Shown one piece after another: positions 16,010 to 23,837 of a DNA stretch of 26,607 bases. Below the pieces are notes generated by a model. That model was given only the letters and a program-made list of their open reading frames with translations. It was not told the origin of the DNA and made no database searches. The DNA is from Faecalicatena fissicatena (GTDB lineage: Bacteria; Bacillota; Clostridia; Lachnospirales; Lachnospiraceae). Each line of letters begins with the position of its first letter. Positions within the stretch are counted from its first letter, which is position 1. The position numbers and the translations under genes are program-made. Location: the NCBI GenBank assembly GCA_001028025.1, contig LDAQ01000134.1, forward strand, positions 1-26,607. Direction: 5' to 3'.

Positions 16010-16930
16010 ATGGAACGAAAAACGGTGGATTTACATATACACAGCGGACATTCCAGTGATGGAACCTATAGCGTACACGAACTCTTTGAAAAAGCGGCAG
16101 AGTATGGGATGGAAGCCATTATCATTGCCGACCATGATACATGGGAAGCGGCAGGGGAGGCACAAAAAGAATCAAAAGATCTTGGAATACAGACGCTTCC
16201 CGCTCTGGAACTGTCATGCATAGACGAGGGCAGAATGGTACATCTTCTGGGATACGGGATCGATATCAGCGGCGGGCATACGCTGGCAAAGCTTACAGCA
16301 GAGATTCAGAAGTCCAGGCTGGATATCCTTTTGGACATCAAAGAAAACCTGGAAAAAGAAGGCTTCGTTGTAGACATGGAACAGGTAAAAAAACTGGCAT
16401 ATCCGCAGCCGCCGGTCATTACTAATTTCGCAAATGCGATTCTAACGGACCCGCGGAACCGGGATCATCCCAAACTCCGACCCTATCAAAAAGGTGGAAC
16501 AAAGTCTGATCAGCCCAATATCCATTTCATCCGGGATTATCTGACCGCGGGCAGCCCCTGCTATGTGCCGGAGTATACCGTAGATATTTACACCGGAATC
16601 AGGGCCGTCAGGGATGCAAAAGGCGTGCCGGTTCTGGCCCACCCGGGAGAATGGTTTACGCGGGCAGACGAAGGGAAGCTGCCGCTTATGCTGGAGTGCG
16701 GTCTTCAGGGAATCGAAGTATACACACCCTATCATAATCCGGAGAAAACGGCATATTTCAGAGGGCTGGCAGACAAAAACGGACTGCTGAAAACGGCAGG
16801 ATCGGACTACCATGACGAGAAGAAAAAGCCCGGACATTCTATGGGAATGGCAGAACAGGCGGATATGAAAATGTTCGATGCCCTGAAAGAGCTGACGGAA
16901 AGAAACCGGGCGGGGCAGGAGGCAACGTGA
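16010..16930 (+). CDS. PHP-domain metal-dependent phosphoesterase
   Basis: This cytoplasmic hydrolase of the PHP superfamily, related to TrpH/YciV-type enzymes, cleaves phosphoester bonds with a cluster of two or three metals. The 306-residue protein shows the four PHP motifs: DLHIHSGHSSDGT (H9, H11, D17), IIADHDT (D41-D43), ALELSC (E67) with H78, then VLAHPGEW near residue 213 and TAGSDYHDE near residue 268. A mid-domain insert of about 100 residues sits where related enzymes carry a substrate cap. AGGAAGG overlaps the RLP stop codon, and the frame overlaps the HAD gene by 4 bases. In this operon it may dephosphorylate or linearise a phosphorylated intermediate; the substrate cannot be read from sequence. 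Confidence 0.85.
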   Translation: MERKTVDLHIHSGHSSDGTYSVHELFEKAAEYGMEAIIIADHDTWEAAGEAQKESKDLGIQTLPALELSCIDEGRMVHLLGYGIDISGGHTLAKLTAEIQKSRLDILLDIKENLEKEGFVVDMEQVKKLAYPQPPVITNFANAILTDPRNRDHPKLRPYQKGGTKSDQPNIHFIRDYLTAGSPCYVPEYTVDIYTGIRAVRDAKGVPVLAHPGEWFTRADEGKLPLMLECGLQGIEVYTPYHNPEKTAYFRGLADKNGLLKTAGSDYHDEKKKPGHSMGMAEQADMKMFDALKELTERNRAGQEAT

Positions 16931-17718
16931 AATATAAACTTTTAGCAGTTGATATAGACGGAACACTGCTGGACGACGGACACATGCTGACCGAAAAAAA
17001 CAAAAAAGCAATCCGGGACATACAGAAAGAGGGCGTGAAAGTTATCCCTTTTTCGGGCAGGGGATATCCTGCATTAAAAGAAATTATCCAGGCACTACAG
17101 ATGAAGGATGCAGTAGTGACGCAGAATGGGAGCCTGGTGCTGGATTGTACCGGAAAGAAAATCCTGCATTCGGAGATGATCTCTTCTGAAAACTGCAGAA
17201 AGATCCTGGATTACTGCCGGGAACATTCCTATCAGCCCCTGATCTACCAGGGAGACCGGGTCTATTCCGGACTGACAGGAAATTACCTGGAGATATTTGA
17301 AAAATGTATGGGGCAGAAGGTTGTCTATACAGCGGATATAGGAATGTGCTATAATGACACCCCCCTGGGAAAGATTTTAATATTGGATGAACCACGCAGA
17401 ACAGCGAGGTTCAGAGAATGGGTGTCTTCGGCTTTGGGTGGTGAGGTCAGCGCAGAGCCTGCCTACGATTTTTCCCTTGAAATTGGGGGCAGTGATAAGG
17501 GCCGTGCGCTGGCGTGGATCGGCTCTTATTACCACATAGCGCCCGGAGAGATGGCAGCCATAGGTGATGGTGAAAACGACAAGGGCATGCTGGAATATGC
17601 CGGCCTGCCGATTGCCATGCAGAATGCGATGGAAGGCGTAAAATCGGCAGCAACAAAAGTAACATTGTCTAATAATGAAAGCGGCGTCGCATATGCCATA
17701 GAGAGATACATGCGATGA
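16927..17718 (+). CDS. HAD-IIB (Cof-type) sugar-phosphate phosphatase
   Basis: This is a 263-residue haloacid-dehalogenase-superfamily phosphatase of the Cof/IIB class, which removes phosphate from sugar phosphates and similar small molecules. Motif I is LAVDIDGTLL (nucleophile D9, acid/base D11), motif II is PFSGRGYPAL, motif III is the SDKGRAL lysine, and motif IV is GDGENDKGML (D214, N217, D218). The cap domain lies between residues about 80 and 185. It starts with GTG inside the stop codon of the PHP gene (GTGA), so the two phosphatases are coupled. It may release the final product of the pathway or clear a toxic sugar phosphate; this is inference. Confidence 0.85.
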   Translation: MKYKLLAVDIDGTLLDDGHMLTEKNKKAIRDIQKEGVKVIPFSGRGYPALKEIIQALQMKDAVVTQNGSLVLDCTGKKILHSEMISSENCRKILDYCREHSYQPLIYQGDRVYSGLTGNYLEIFEKCMGQKVVYTADIGMCYNDTPLGKILILDEPRRTARFREWVSSALGGEVSAEPAYDFSLEIGGSDKGRALAWIGSYYHIAPGEMAAIGDGENDKGMLEYAGLPIAMQNAMEGVKSAATKVTLSNNESGVAYAIERYMR

Positions 17719-17748
17719 GAAGCCAGAAAACCGGAAAGAGGGAATAGG

Positions 17749-19461
17749 ATGATTTATGAAGGAACGGCGGTTTCGGATGGGGCAGCCACAGGGCGTGTGT
17801 TTCAGTATGAGCCATACCAGCCGGAAATCCGACATGACACAATTACAAAAGCCCAGACAAAGAGCTGTTTAGAAAAGTACAAAGACGTTCTCATCCAGGC
17901 GGAGGAAGAGCTGAAGCGGCTGATAGAAAGTTCTGAGCTGGAGGAAGAAGAAAAGAAAATATTCCAGGCTCATATCGATATTGTGCAGGATGAAGAAATG
18001 AGACGGGAAATAGAGGAAGAGATTACCGACAATCTGCTGTCTCCCGAATGGGCAATCCAGGAGGTTTATGAAAGATATATCAAGATTATATCAAAAGCAA
18101 AGGATGCCCTGATCCGGGAGAGGGCGGCTGATCTGAAAGATGTCTGCCAGAGGTTAATCCGCCTGTGGAACGGAGGGCACGAAAATCCGCTCTCTTCACT
18201 GGCAGGTGATGTGATTGTGGTTGCCCGCGATCTGCTGCCTTCGGATACGGCTGCCATGAAGACGGAATACGTGAAAGCGATTGTTACAGAAGTGGGAGGA
18301 TACACTTCCCATATGGCAATCCTGGCCAGGAATTATGGGATACCCGCAGTTCTGGGGGTGGCAGATATTCTGAAAAACACAGAAAACGGACAGAAAATTG
18401 CCGTAGATGCAAAAGATGGAAAGGTAATTACAAATCTGACCGTTGACCAGGAAAAACAGTATCAGGTAATGCGCGAAGAATATCTGAGAAAGATAAGCGA
18501 TATGCGCCAGTACCTTCCCCTTGTTCCCGAAACTCTGGATAAAACCAGAATCGATGTCTGTTTAAATATTGGATCTGCTGATAAAAGTGAACTGGAGCTG
18601 GAACAATATACGGATGGTGTAGGACTGTTTCGGACAGAATTTCTCTACATGAGCAAAAAAGCCCTGCCGGAAGAAGAGGAACAGTTCCAGGTTTACAAAA
18701 AGGTTGTGACCATGTACGGTGAGCGGCCGGTGATTATCCGCACACTGGACATTGGGGGCGATAAGAAGCTGGATTATCTGGAGCTTCCTAAGGAAGACAA
18801 TCCGTTTCTGGGGCTGCGGGCGCTGCGTCTTTGCTTCGAAATGAAGCCGATATTCAAAACACAGCTGCGCGCTCTTTTGAGGGCAGCAGTATACGGTAAT
18901 CTTATGATCATGTTCCCAATGGTAGGAAGTATCGGGGATATCCGGTTTGCAAAGCAGATTGTGGAAGAAGTGAAAGAAGAGCTGAAGCAGGAAAATATTC
19001 CCTGCCGTACAGATGTGAAAGCAGGTATTATGATAGAGATACCATCAATTGCGCTTATGGCCGATATCGCGGCTTCTGAGGTGGATTTTGCAAGCATTGG
19101 GACTAATGACCTCTGCCAGTATCTGATGGCGGTTGACCGCCTGAATCCCAGTGTCGCAAAGTACTATCAAAGCTTTCACCCTGCAATGTTCCGATTGATC
19201 CGGCAGATAGTAGAGGCGTTTAAAAAGCAGAAGAAGCCGGTCAGTGTATGCGGGGAGATGGGCGGAAATCCCCAGGCAGCGGCACTGCTGGCAGGCCTGG
19301 GAGTGCGTAAATTCAGTATGAATGCTTCCTCTCTGGCTTCTGTGAAGAAGATGATCTCTCAGATGGATATCTGCAAAGCAGAGCGGATGGCCCGGACCGT
19401 GCTGGAACTTTCTACAGCAGTACAGGTAGAAGAATACATAAAAAGTGAACTGCCGGATTAA
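17749..19461 (+). CDS. ptsI: PTS Enzyme I (operon-encoded, probable paralogue)
   Basis: Enzyme I takes phosphate from phosphoenolpyruvate and passes it to HPr, the first step of the phosphotransferase system. The 570-residue product is full length. The N-terminal domain contains the phospho-histidine H188 in EVGGYTSHMAILARNYGIP. The linker is followed by the PEP-binding barrel with GLFRTEFLY, RTLDIGGDKKLDYL, IEIPSIALMAD, GTNDLCQY and the active-site cysteine C501 in SVCGEMGGNP. It lies 30 bases after the HAD gene and is followed by HPr; the common housekeeping order in Firmicutes is the reverse, ptsH before ptsI. It is therefore probably a second, pathway-dedicated Enzyme I, but only the whole genome can prove a housekeeping copy exists. 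Confidence 0.93.
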   Translation: MIYEGTAVSDGAATGRVFQYEPYQPEIRHDTITKAQTKSCLEKYKDVLIQAEEELKRLIESSELEEEEKKIFQAHIDIVQDEEMRREIEEEITDNLLSPEWAIQEVYERYIKIISKAKDALIRERAADLKDVCQRLIRLWNGGHENPLSSLAGDVIVVARDLLPSDTAAMKTEYVKAIVTEVGGYTSHMAILARNYGIPAVLGVADILKNTENGQKIAVDAKDGKVITNLTVDQEKQYQVMREEYLRKISDMRQYLPLVPETLDKTRIDVCLNIGSADKSELELEQYTDGVGLFRTEFLYMSKKALPEEEEQFQVYKKVVTMYGERPVIIRTLDIGGDKKLDYLELPKEDNPFLGLRALRLCFEMKPIFKTQLRALLRAAVYGNLMIMFPMVGSIGDIRFAKQIVEEVKEELKQENIPCRTDVKAGIMIEIPSIALMADIAASEVDFASIGTNDLCQYLMAVDRLNPSVAKYYQSFHPAMFRLIRQIVEAFKKQKKPVSVCGEMGGNPQAAALLAGLGVRKFSMNASSLASVKKMISQMDICKAERMARTVLELSTAVQVEEYIKSELPD

Positions 19462-19489
19462 CCGCAGGCAGGTAAAGGAGGAAAGACTC

Positions 19490-19768
19490 ATGTATGCAAA
19501 ACAGGTGGTGATTGAGAATGAGACCGGTCTGCACGCCCGTCCGGCATCAGATTTTATTTCACTCGCAAGTAAGTTTAAAAGCAAAATCTTTATCCGGAAC
19601 ATGGATGAGGAAGACAGCTGCAGAGCCAATGCAAAATCAATCGTAATGTTGATTGCACAGGGCCTGGGCAAAGGAGTAACGGCAGAGATCAGCGCCGAGG
19701 GGGAAGATGAAAAAGAAGCAGTGGAAGCACTGACGGAGCTGATTAAATCTAAATTTGGCGAAGACTGA
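19490..19768 (+). CDS. ptsH: HPr phosphocarrier protein
   Basis: HPr carries phosphate from Enzyme I to EIIA. The 92-residue product begins MYAKQVVIENETGLHARPAS, with the phospho-histidine H15 exactly at its usual place. The regulatory serine region is present as NAKSIVMLIAQGLGKG; the serine is residue 50, not 46, because of a small insertion. HPr kinase may thus be able to act on it, although the surrounding residues differ from the common KSIMGVMSLG. I choose ATG 19490, as AAAGGAGG lies 9 bases before it and homology starts there. It sits between Enzyme I and EIIA. Confidence 0.92.
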   Translation: MYAKQVVIENETGLHARPASDFISLASKFKSKIFIRNMDEEDSCRANAKSIVMLIAQGLGKGVTAEISAEGEDEKEAVEALTELIKSKFGED

Positions 19769-19782
19769 GAAGGAGGGAACGG

Positions 19783-20259
19783 ATGGAATCGATAGGCCTT
19801 TATACAAACCAGGAAATGATACTGACGGAAGCAAAAGCCGCAAGTGCCGAAGAGATAATCAGAATGCTGTGCGGGGCGGCCATGAAGAATCAATGTATTG
19901 AACCGCTGTTTATTACGGCGTTGCTGGAGCGGGAAAAAGAATATCCTACGGGGCTTCCCACAGGGGTTCCCATTGCTATTCCGCATATACATGACGGATG
20001 TCTGAAGTCCTTTTTCTCGATGGCCGTTACAGACACCCCGGTTGCGTTTGGATGCATGGGAGATCCGGATGAGATAATAGAAACAAGGCTGGTCTTCCTT
20101 TTCGGGATTACCGATCCAAGCTATCAGACGGCAGTTTTACGGAAGTTCAGTAATATTTTTCAAGAGGATGAGATTATGAGCGGGCTGCTGGAAAATGATA
20201 AACCGGAAACACTGATGCAGAAAATGAAAGAACTGCTGGGAGAGTATCTGATAATCTAA
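19783..20259 (+). CDS. PTS EIIA component (fructose/galactitol type, PtsN-like fold)
   Basis: EIIA accepts phosphate from HPr and passes it to EIIB. The 158-residue protein matches the PTS_EIIA_2 domain. REKEYPTGLPTGVPIAIPHIHD holds the active histidine H68 (AIPH), and VAFGCMGDPDEI...LVFLFGI forms the second half of the site. It is a free-standing single-domain protein, as in galactitol systems. AGGAGGG precedes ATG 19783, 14 bases after the HPr stop. With EIIB and EIIC it completes one transporter that should be specific for the substrate of this operon. Confidence 0.9.
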   Translation: MESIGLYTNQEMILTEAKAASAEEIIRMLCGAAMKNQCIEPLFITALLEREKEYPTGLPTGVPIAIPHIHDGCLKSFFSMAVTDTPVAFGCMGDPDEIIETRLVFLFGITDPSYQTAVLRKFSNIFQEDEIMSGLLENDKPETLMQKMKELLGEYLII

Positions 20260-20278
20260 GATGATGGAGAGAATGGAT

Positions 20279-20581
20279 ATGAAAGCAAAAATTAGTATAG
20301 CCGTTGCCTGTGGAGGCGGAATTTTTACAACGACTGTTGTGACGGATAAAATCAAAGACATATTAAAAAAAGAAAAAATACCTTTTTCAATCAACCCTCA
20401 TAAAATAACGGAGGTTCCTAATCTGGAGGGGTATGATCTGATTGTAGTGACAGGAAAAACCAATGCAAAGAACAAGGCAGGTGCTCCGGTGATGCTGGGT
20501 CTGCCGTTGTTCACAGGAGTGGGGGCAGAGCAGTTTACAGAGGAACTGCTGGAGGCAGTCAAAAAAATTATGGATGAATAG
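20279..20581 (+). CDS. PTS EIIB component, galactitol (GatB) type
   Basis: EIIB receives phosphate from EIIA on a cysteine and phosphorylates the sugar as it crosses EIIC. The product is 100 residues, MKAKISIAVACGGGIFTTT, with the phospho-cysteine C11 in the P-loop-like ACGGG motif of the PTS_IIB family. Its end, LPLFTGVGAEQFTEEL, closely resembles GatB. Two earlier in-frame ATGs exist (20261 and 20264), but GGAGAG at 20266-20271 is placed 7 bases before ATG 20279, and homology begins there. It lies between EIIA and EIIC. Confidence 0.88.
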   Translation: MKAKISIAVACGGGIFTTTVVTDKIKDILKKEKIPFSINPHKITEVPNLEGYDLIVVTGKTNAKNKAGAPVMLGLPLFTGVGAEQFTEELLEAVKKIMDE

Positions 20582-20621
20582 TATTTATCCTACATTCTAC
20601 TAAATATCGGGAGGTAGATAT

Positions 20622-22079
20622 ATGCAGGCTTTGATACAAATAGGAAATACGGTAAACACTATTATGGGAATATTTGGGAGTACCATAATCGTACCAGTTG
20701 TAATATTCATTATCAGTATGTTTATGAGAGTGGGGGCGAAGAAATCCTTCCAGGGCGCCATCTATATGGCGGTCGGACTGACCCTGTTCAATGCAGTTCT
20801 GGGGGTGCTGATGACGGCCATTACTCCATATGTAACGGCTATGGCGGATCACGTAGGCATCCGGCTGCCTTACATAGATATCGGCTGGCAGGGCGCATCT
20901 GTCGTTGTGTATTCGAATACACTGGGCTATATTTACCTGGTGCTTGGACTTGGGCTGAACCTGCTTCTGTTTGCGCTGAAACTGGTCGATACATTTCAGC
21001 CGACAGATATATGGAACTACTATCAGTTTGTATTCTGGGCAGTTATTGTACAGTTTACGACAGGAAGTTTTGCACTGGGAGTTGCGGCAGCTGTTATGTG
21101 CAACCTGGTGGTACTCCTGATTGCGGATATTATAGCACCGTCTCTGCAGGAATTTAACGGTTATGACAACCTTACTCTGACCAGTGTTCCCTCCGGAGGA
21201 GCTCCGTTTGCCATGATTGTGAGATGGATCATGTTAAAACTGAAGATTAAAACGAAACCGATCAGTGCAGAGAGACTTCAGGAAAAACTGGGGTTCTGGG
21301 GCGAACCGCTCTCCATAGGGCTGGTGGTAGGGCTGCTGATTACAATCCTGGGGTCTGTCACGGGGCTGGCCAATGTGAACACATGGGCCGGGATCCTGAC
21401 TGCATCTATTACGATCGCCGCAGTTATGGTTATCTACCCGTCTGTTTCGGGACTGTTTGTGAAAGGGCTGATTCCCCTGAGCCAGTCCATGCAGGCGCGT
21501 GCCCGTTCCGGCAATTCGAACAGAAAATATTTCCACATAGCCATGGACCCTGCCGTTTTCTTTGGAAACGGGGACAATATGGCCGCGGCTCTGATCCTGA
21601 TACCAATTGTGTTCTTTATATCAATTATTATGCCTGGCAATAAGATTCTGATGCTTGCGGATATCCCGGCTATGGCATTTATGACGGCCGGACTGATCTG
21701 CGTATTCCGGGGGGACATTCTGATGACAGTGATATCCGGGGCCATATGGTTCAATGTGGCGAACGTACTGAACTCGGATGTCTGTGCCGCCTTTACGAAG
21801 GCCGCGGAATCAGCAGGAGTTGCATCACAGATGGATTCCGTCTCCAGCGCCTTTTCACAGGGACTTGGAATTGCCTCATGGACAGTGGGGACGAACCCGG
21901 TTTTATATCTGGTATATAAAGCCTTTGCGGCAGACGGTATGATGAGGGTTATAGGGATTATTATCGTTGTTGCAGTATATCTGGCCATCTATCTCTCATT
22001 CCGGAAAAACAAAAAGGTATGGTGGGTTGCGGCAGGCGCAAGCGAAGAATACCTGATGCAGAGAGGTTATATAGAATAA
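20622..22079 (+). CDS. PTS EIIC permease, galactitol (GatC) family
   Basis: This is the membrane channel of the PTS. The 485-residue protein has about ten or more hydrophobic segments and looks like GatC throughout. Recognisable stretches are GLTLFNAVLGVLMTAITPY, SNTLGYIYLVLGLGLNLLLF, LTSVPSGGAPFAMIVRW, FHIAMDPAVFFGNGDNMAAALILIP and ADIPAMAFMTAGLICVFRGD. Known family members move galactitol and other polyols and sugars and release them as phosphates. A GGGAGGT site precedes ATG 20622. It is the last gene of the operon, followed by a weak hairpin. The family is clear, but the substrate is not readable from sequence. Confidence 0.9.
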   Translation: MQALIQIGNTVNTIMGIFGSTIIVPVVIFIISMFMRVGAKKSFQGAIYMAVGLTLFNAVLGVLMTAITPYVTAMADHVGIRLPYIDIGWQGASVVVYSNTLGYIYLVLGLGLNLLLFALKLVDTFQPTDIWNYYQFVFWAVIVQFTTGSFALGVAAAVMCNLVVLLIADIIAPSLQEFNGYDNLTLTSVPSGGAPFAMIVRWIMLKLKIKTKPISAERLQEKLGFWGEPLSIGLVVGLLITILGSVTGLANVNTWAGILTASITIAAVMVIYPSVSGLFVKGLIPLSQSMQARARSGNSNRKYFHIAMDPAVFFGNGDNMAAALILIPIVFFISIIMPGNKILMLADIPAMAFMTAGLICVFRGDILMTVISGAIWFNVANVLNSDVCAAFTKAAESAGVASQMDSVSSAFSQGLGIASWTVGTNPVLYLVYKAFAADGMMRVIGIIIVVAVYLAIYLSFRKNKKVWWVAAGASEEYLMQRGYIE

Positions 22080-22089
22080 TGTGAAAAAC

Positions 22090-22132
22090 AAAAGCCCGCT
22101 GGTATCAGGTGAAAACTGGTTCCGTGGGCTTT
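22090..22132 (+). terminator. Imperfect hairpin at the end of the operon
   Basis: AAAGCCCGCTGG...CAG pairs imperfectly with CTG...CCGTGGGCTTT across the loop GTGAAAA. The outer seven pairs (AAAGCCC/GGGCTTT) are perfect. No real T-run follows, so termination may be leaky and allow read-through into the regulator. Confidence 0.55.
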
Positions 22133-22158
22133 GCCGTTGTAAAAATATGTGTTATAAT
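22131..22158 (+). promoter_or_regulatory. Promoter of the PucR-type regulator
   Basis: TTGCCG (22131-22136), a 16-bp spacer and a perfect TATAAT (22153-22158), about 40 bases before the regulator start. The -35 box overlaps the last bases of the preceding hairpin. Confidence 0.65.
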
Positions 22159-22198
22159 AATTTGCATTAGTCTGAATAATTGAAGGCGGTGTGGAAAG

Positions 22199-23275
22199 AT
22201 GGCAGACAGGTTCTTTCAGGGATACATATATCAGCTGCAAAAGAGCATATACAGGACATTTGGAGTAATTGACAACAAGGAGATCGTCTCATGCAGCAAT
22301 CAGGAAATGATAGGGGTGAGAAATTCATTCAATCTTATGCAGCAAAAAAACGAGGAGACTAAATGTTTTATTATTAAGAATAATACGTATCGTATTTTTT
22401 ATGAAAACAGCTTTGTCAGGTTTGCGGTTTTTGTTGAGGGAACCGATAAAGACGCAGAGGATTATGCAACCATATTATCCGTGTGCTTTACCGGCATGAA
22501 ATCCTATTTTGAAGAAAAGTACAGCCGGGATTTGTTTTATAAAGCCCTTTTTCTGGAAAATATTCTTGCTGCGGACATTTATGTGAGGGCTAAAATGCTG
22601 AAGATTCCCCCGATTATGGCACGGGCGGTATTTTTACTGAGATTTCCACATGTAGATATATCCTGGAATCTGAATATGCTGATCCACAATTTAGAAGAAT
22701 CTGAAAAATATGAAGTATTTTCTATGACGGAAACGGACATAATTGTTATTGTAAAAACGAAAACAAATACATCACATGCGGAGCTGGAGGCAATCGGCGT
22801 TACATTTCAGAAGAAAGCGGCAGAGCTGTTTAAATCCTCCCCGGTCATCGGCATCGGAAGCATTGTCACAGATATCCGGCAGCTGGCAGATTCTTATAAG
22901 GAATCTCTGTATGTACTGGAGCTATTGTATCTGTTCGAGGGAAACAGGACGGTGATAGATTATAATCATCTTGGGATCAACCGGCTGATCTATCAGCTGC
23001 CGATTCCCTTATGTGAGGTTTATCTGAATGAAGTGTTTATCAAAGGCAGTTTTGATTCTCTGGAGTCGGAGACGCTGGAGACGGTAAAATGTTTTTTTGA
23101 TAATAACCTCAATGTGTCTGAAACAGCAAGAAAGCTGTTTATCCACAGAAATACTCTGATGTACAGGCTGGAGAAGATCAAAAAGCTGACGGGTTTGGAT
23201 GTGCGTATATTTGATCATGCAATCGTATTCAAGATTGCGATGACGATATATATCCATATAAGGTGCAAAGCTTAG
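22199..23275 (+). CDS. PucR/CdaR-type transcriptional regulator
   Basis: This 358-residue protein ends in the PucR-type helix-turn-helix (about residues 300-340). It has the pattern LNVSETARKLFIHRNTLMYR followed by LEKIKKLTGLDVR, typical of CdaR, PucR and related activators. The middle region (about 170-270, with GIGSIVTDIRQLADSYKES and ALELL-like helices) resembles the GGDEF-like linker of these proteins. The N-terminal 150 residues are unrecognised and probably sense the inducer. It sits 119 bases after the EIIC gene with its own promoter, so it is the likely controller of the operon. CdaR relatives often respond to sugar acids, which is only a hint about the substrate. Confidence 0.82.
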   Translation: MADRFFQGYIYQLQKSIYRTFGVIDNKEIVSCSNQEMIGVRNSFNLMQQKNEETKCFIIKNNTYRIFYENSFVRFAVFVEGTDKDAEDYATILSVCFTGMKSYFEEKYSRDLFYKALFLENILAADIYVRAKMLKIPPIMARAVFLLRFPHVDISWNLNMLIHNLEESEKYEVFSMTETDIIVIVKTKTNTSHAELEAIGVTFQKKAAELFKSSPVIGIGSIVTDIRQLADSYKESLYVLELLYLFEGNRTVIDYNHLGINRLIYQLPIPLCEVYLNEVFIKGSFDSLESETLETVKCFFDNNLNVSETARKLFIHRNTLMYRLEKIKKLTGLDVRIFDHAIVFKIAMTIYIHIRCKA

Positions 23276-23307
23276 GGAAATCCGTAACGGTAACTTTGGA
23301 AAAGTTA

Positions 23308-23336
23308 TTGCAAAATCTTCCCAACTGTGGTAAGAT
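23308..23336 (+). promoter_or_regulatory. Promoter of secG
   Basis: TTGCAA (23308-23313), a 17-bp spacer and TAAGAT (23331-23336), 32 bases before the secG start codon. Confidence 0.65.
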
Positions 23337-23368
23337 GATCGTGGTTTATCCGCAGGAGGTGTAAGGGA

Positions 23369-23611
23369 ATGGATATTTTAAAAATAATATTAACAATTAT
23401 ATTTGTAATAGATTGTATCGCACTGTCAGCGATCATCCTTCTTCAGGAAGGAAAGTCAGCAGGACTGGGAACGATCAGCGGGGCTGCTGATAGTTACTGG
23501 GGACAGAATAAGGGTCGTTCCATGGAAGGCGCTCTTGTAAAGTCCACGAAGTTCCTGGCAATTTTATTTATGGTTTTGGCACTGGTTTTGAACCTGGGTG
23601 TATTTAACTAA
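23369..23611 (+). CDS. secG: Preprotein translocase subunit SecG
   Basis: SecG is the small membrane partner of SecYE that aids protein export. The 80-residue protein has two hydrophobic segments (about 3-25 and 58-78). The conserved loop LQEGKSAGLGTISGAADSYWG sits between them, followed by GRSMEGALVKSTKFLA. GCAGGAGGTG precedes ATG 23369. It has its own promoter and a strong terminator, and is followed by rnr and smpB, a common Firmicute order. Confidence 0.95.
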   Translation: MDILKIILTIIFVIDCIALSAIILLQEGKSAGLGTISGAADSYWGQNKGRSMEGALVKSTKFLAILFMVLALVLNLGVFN

Positions 23612-23627
23612 GAAGATAAGATGATTG

Positions 23628-23657
23628 AACACTCTATACAGTTATAGAGTGTTTTTT
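23628..23657 (+). terminator. Rho-independent terminator after secG
   Basis: AACACTCTATA (23628-23638) pairs perfectly with TATAGAGTGTT (23643-23653) across a 4-base loop. Together with the closing arm it gives a run of six Ts. Confidence 0.92.
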
Positions 23658-23658
23658 A

Positions 23659-23837
23659 TTATCTTATGGAAAGTTAGACTATAAGATAAAAAAGCCCTTC
23701 CGGTGGGATGGGCGCTGCGGTGTAAGCTGTAGATGCTGCGATGCGACCGCCGCAGGCGCGAGTTTTGTAAGCTAAAAGCTATTCAAAAAGCTATTTTATA
23801 TCAGAAAGTTCTTAAAATATAGAAAGAAGGTGAAAAT
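23659..23837. other. Intergenic region with inverted repeat, GC-rich block and short direct repeat
   Basis: No gene is visible between the secG terminator and rnr. TTATCTTAT (23659-23667) and ATAAGATAA (23681-23689) form a perfect 9-base inverted repeat. A GC-rich block of about 70 bases (23693-23762) follows, and then AAAAGCTATT occurs twice 12 bases apart (23774 and 23786). The rnr promoter could not be placed with confidence. Confidence 0.45.
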
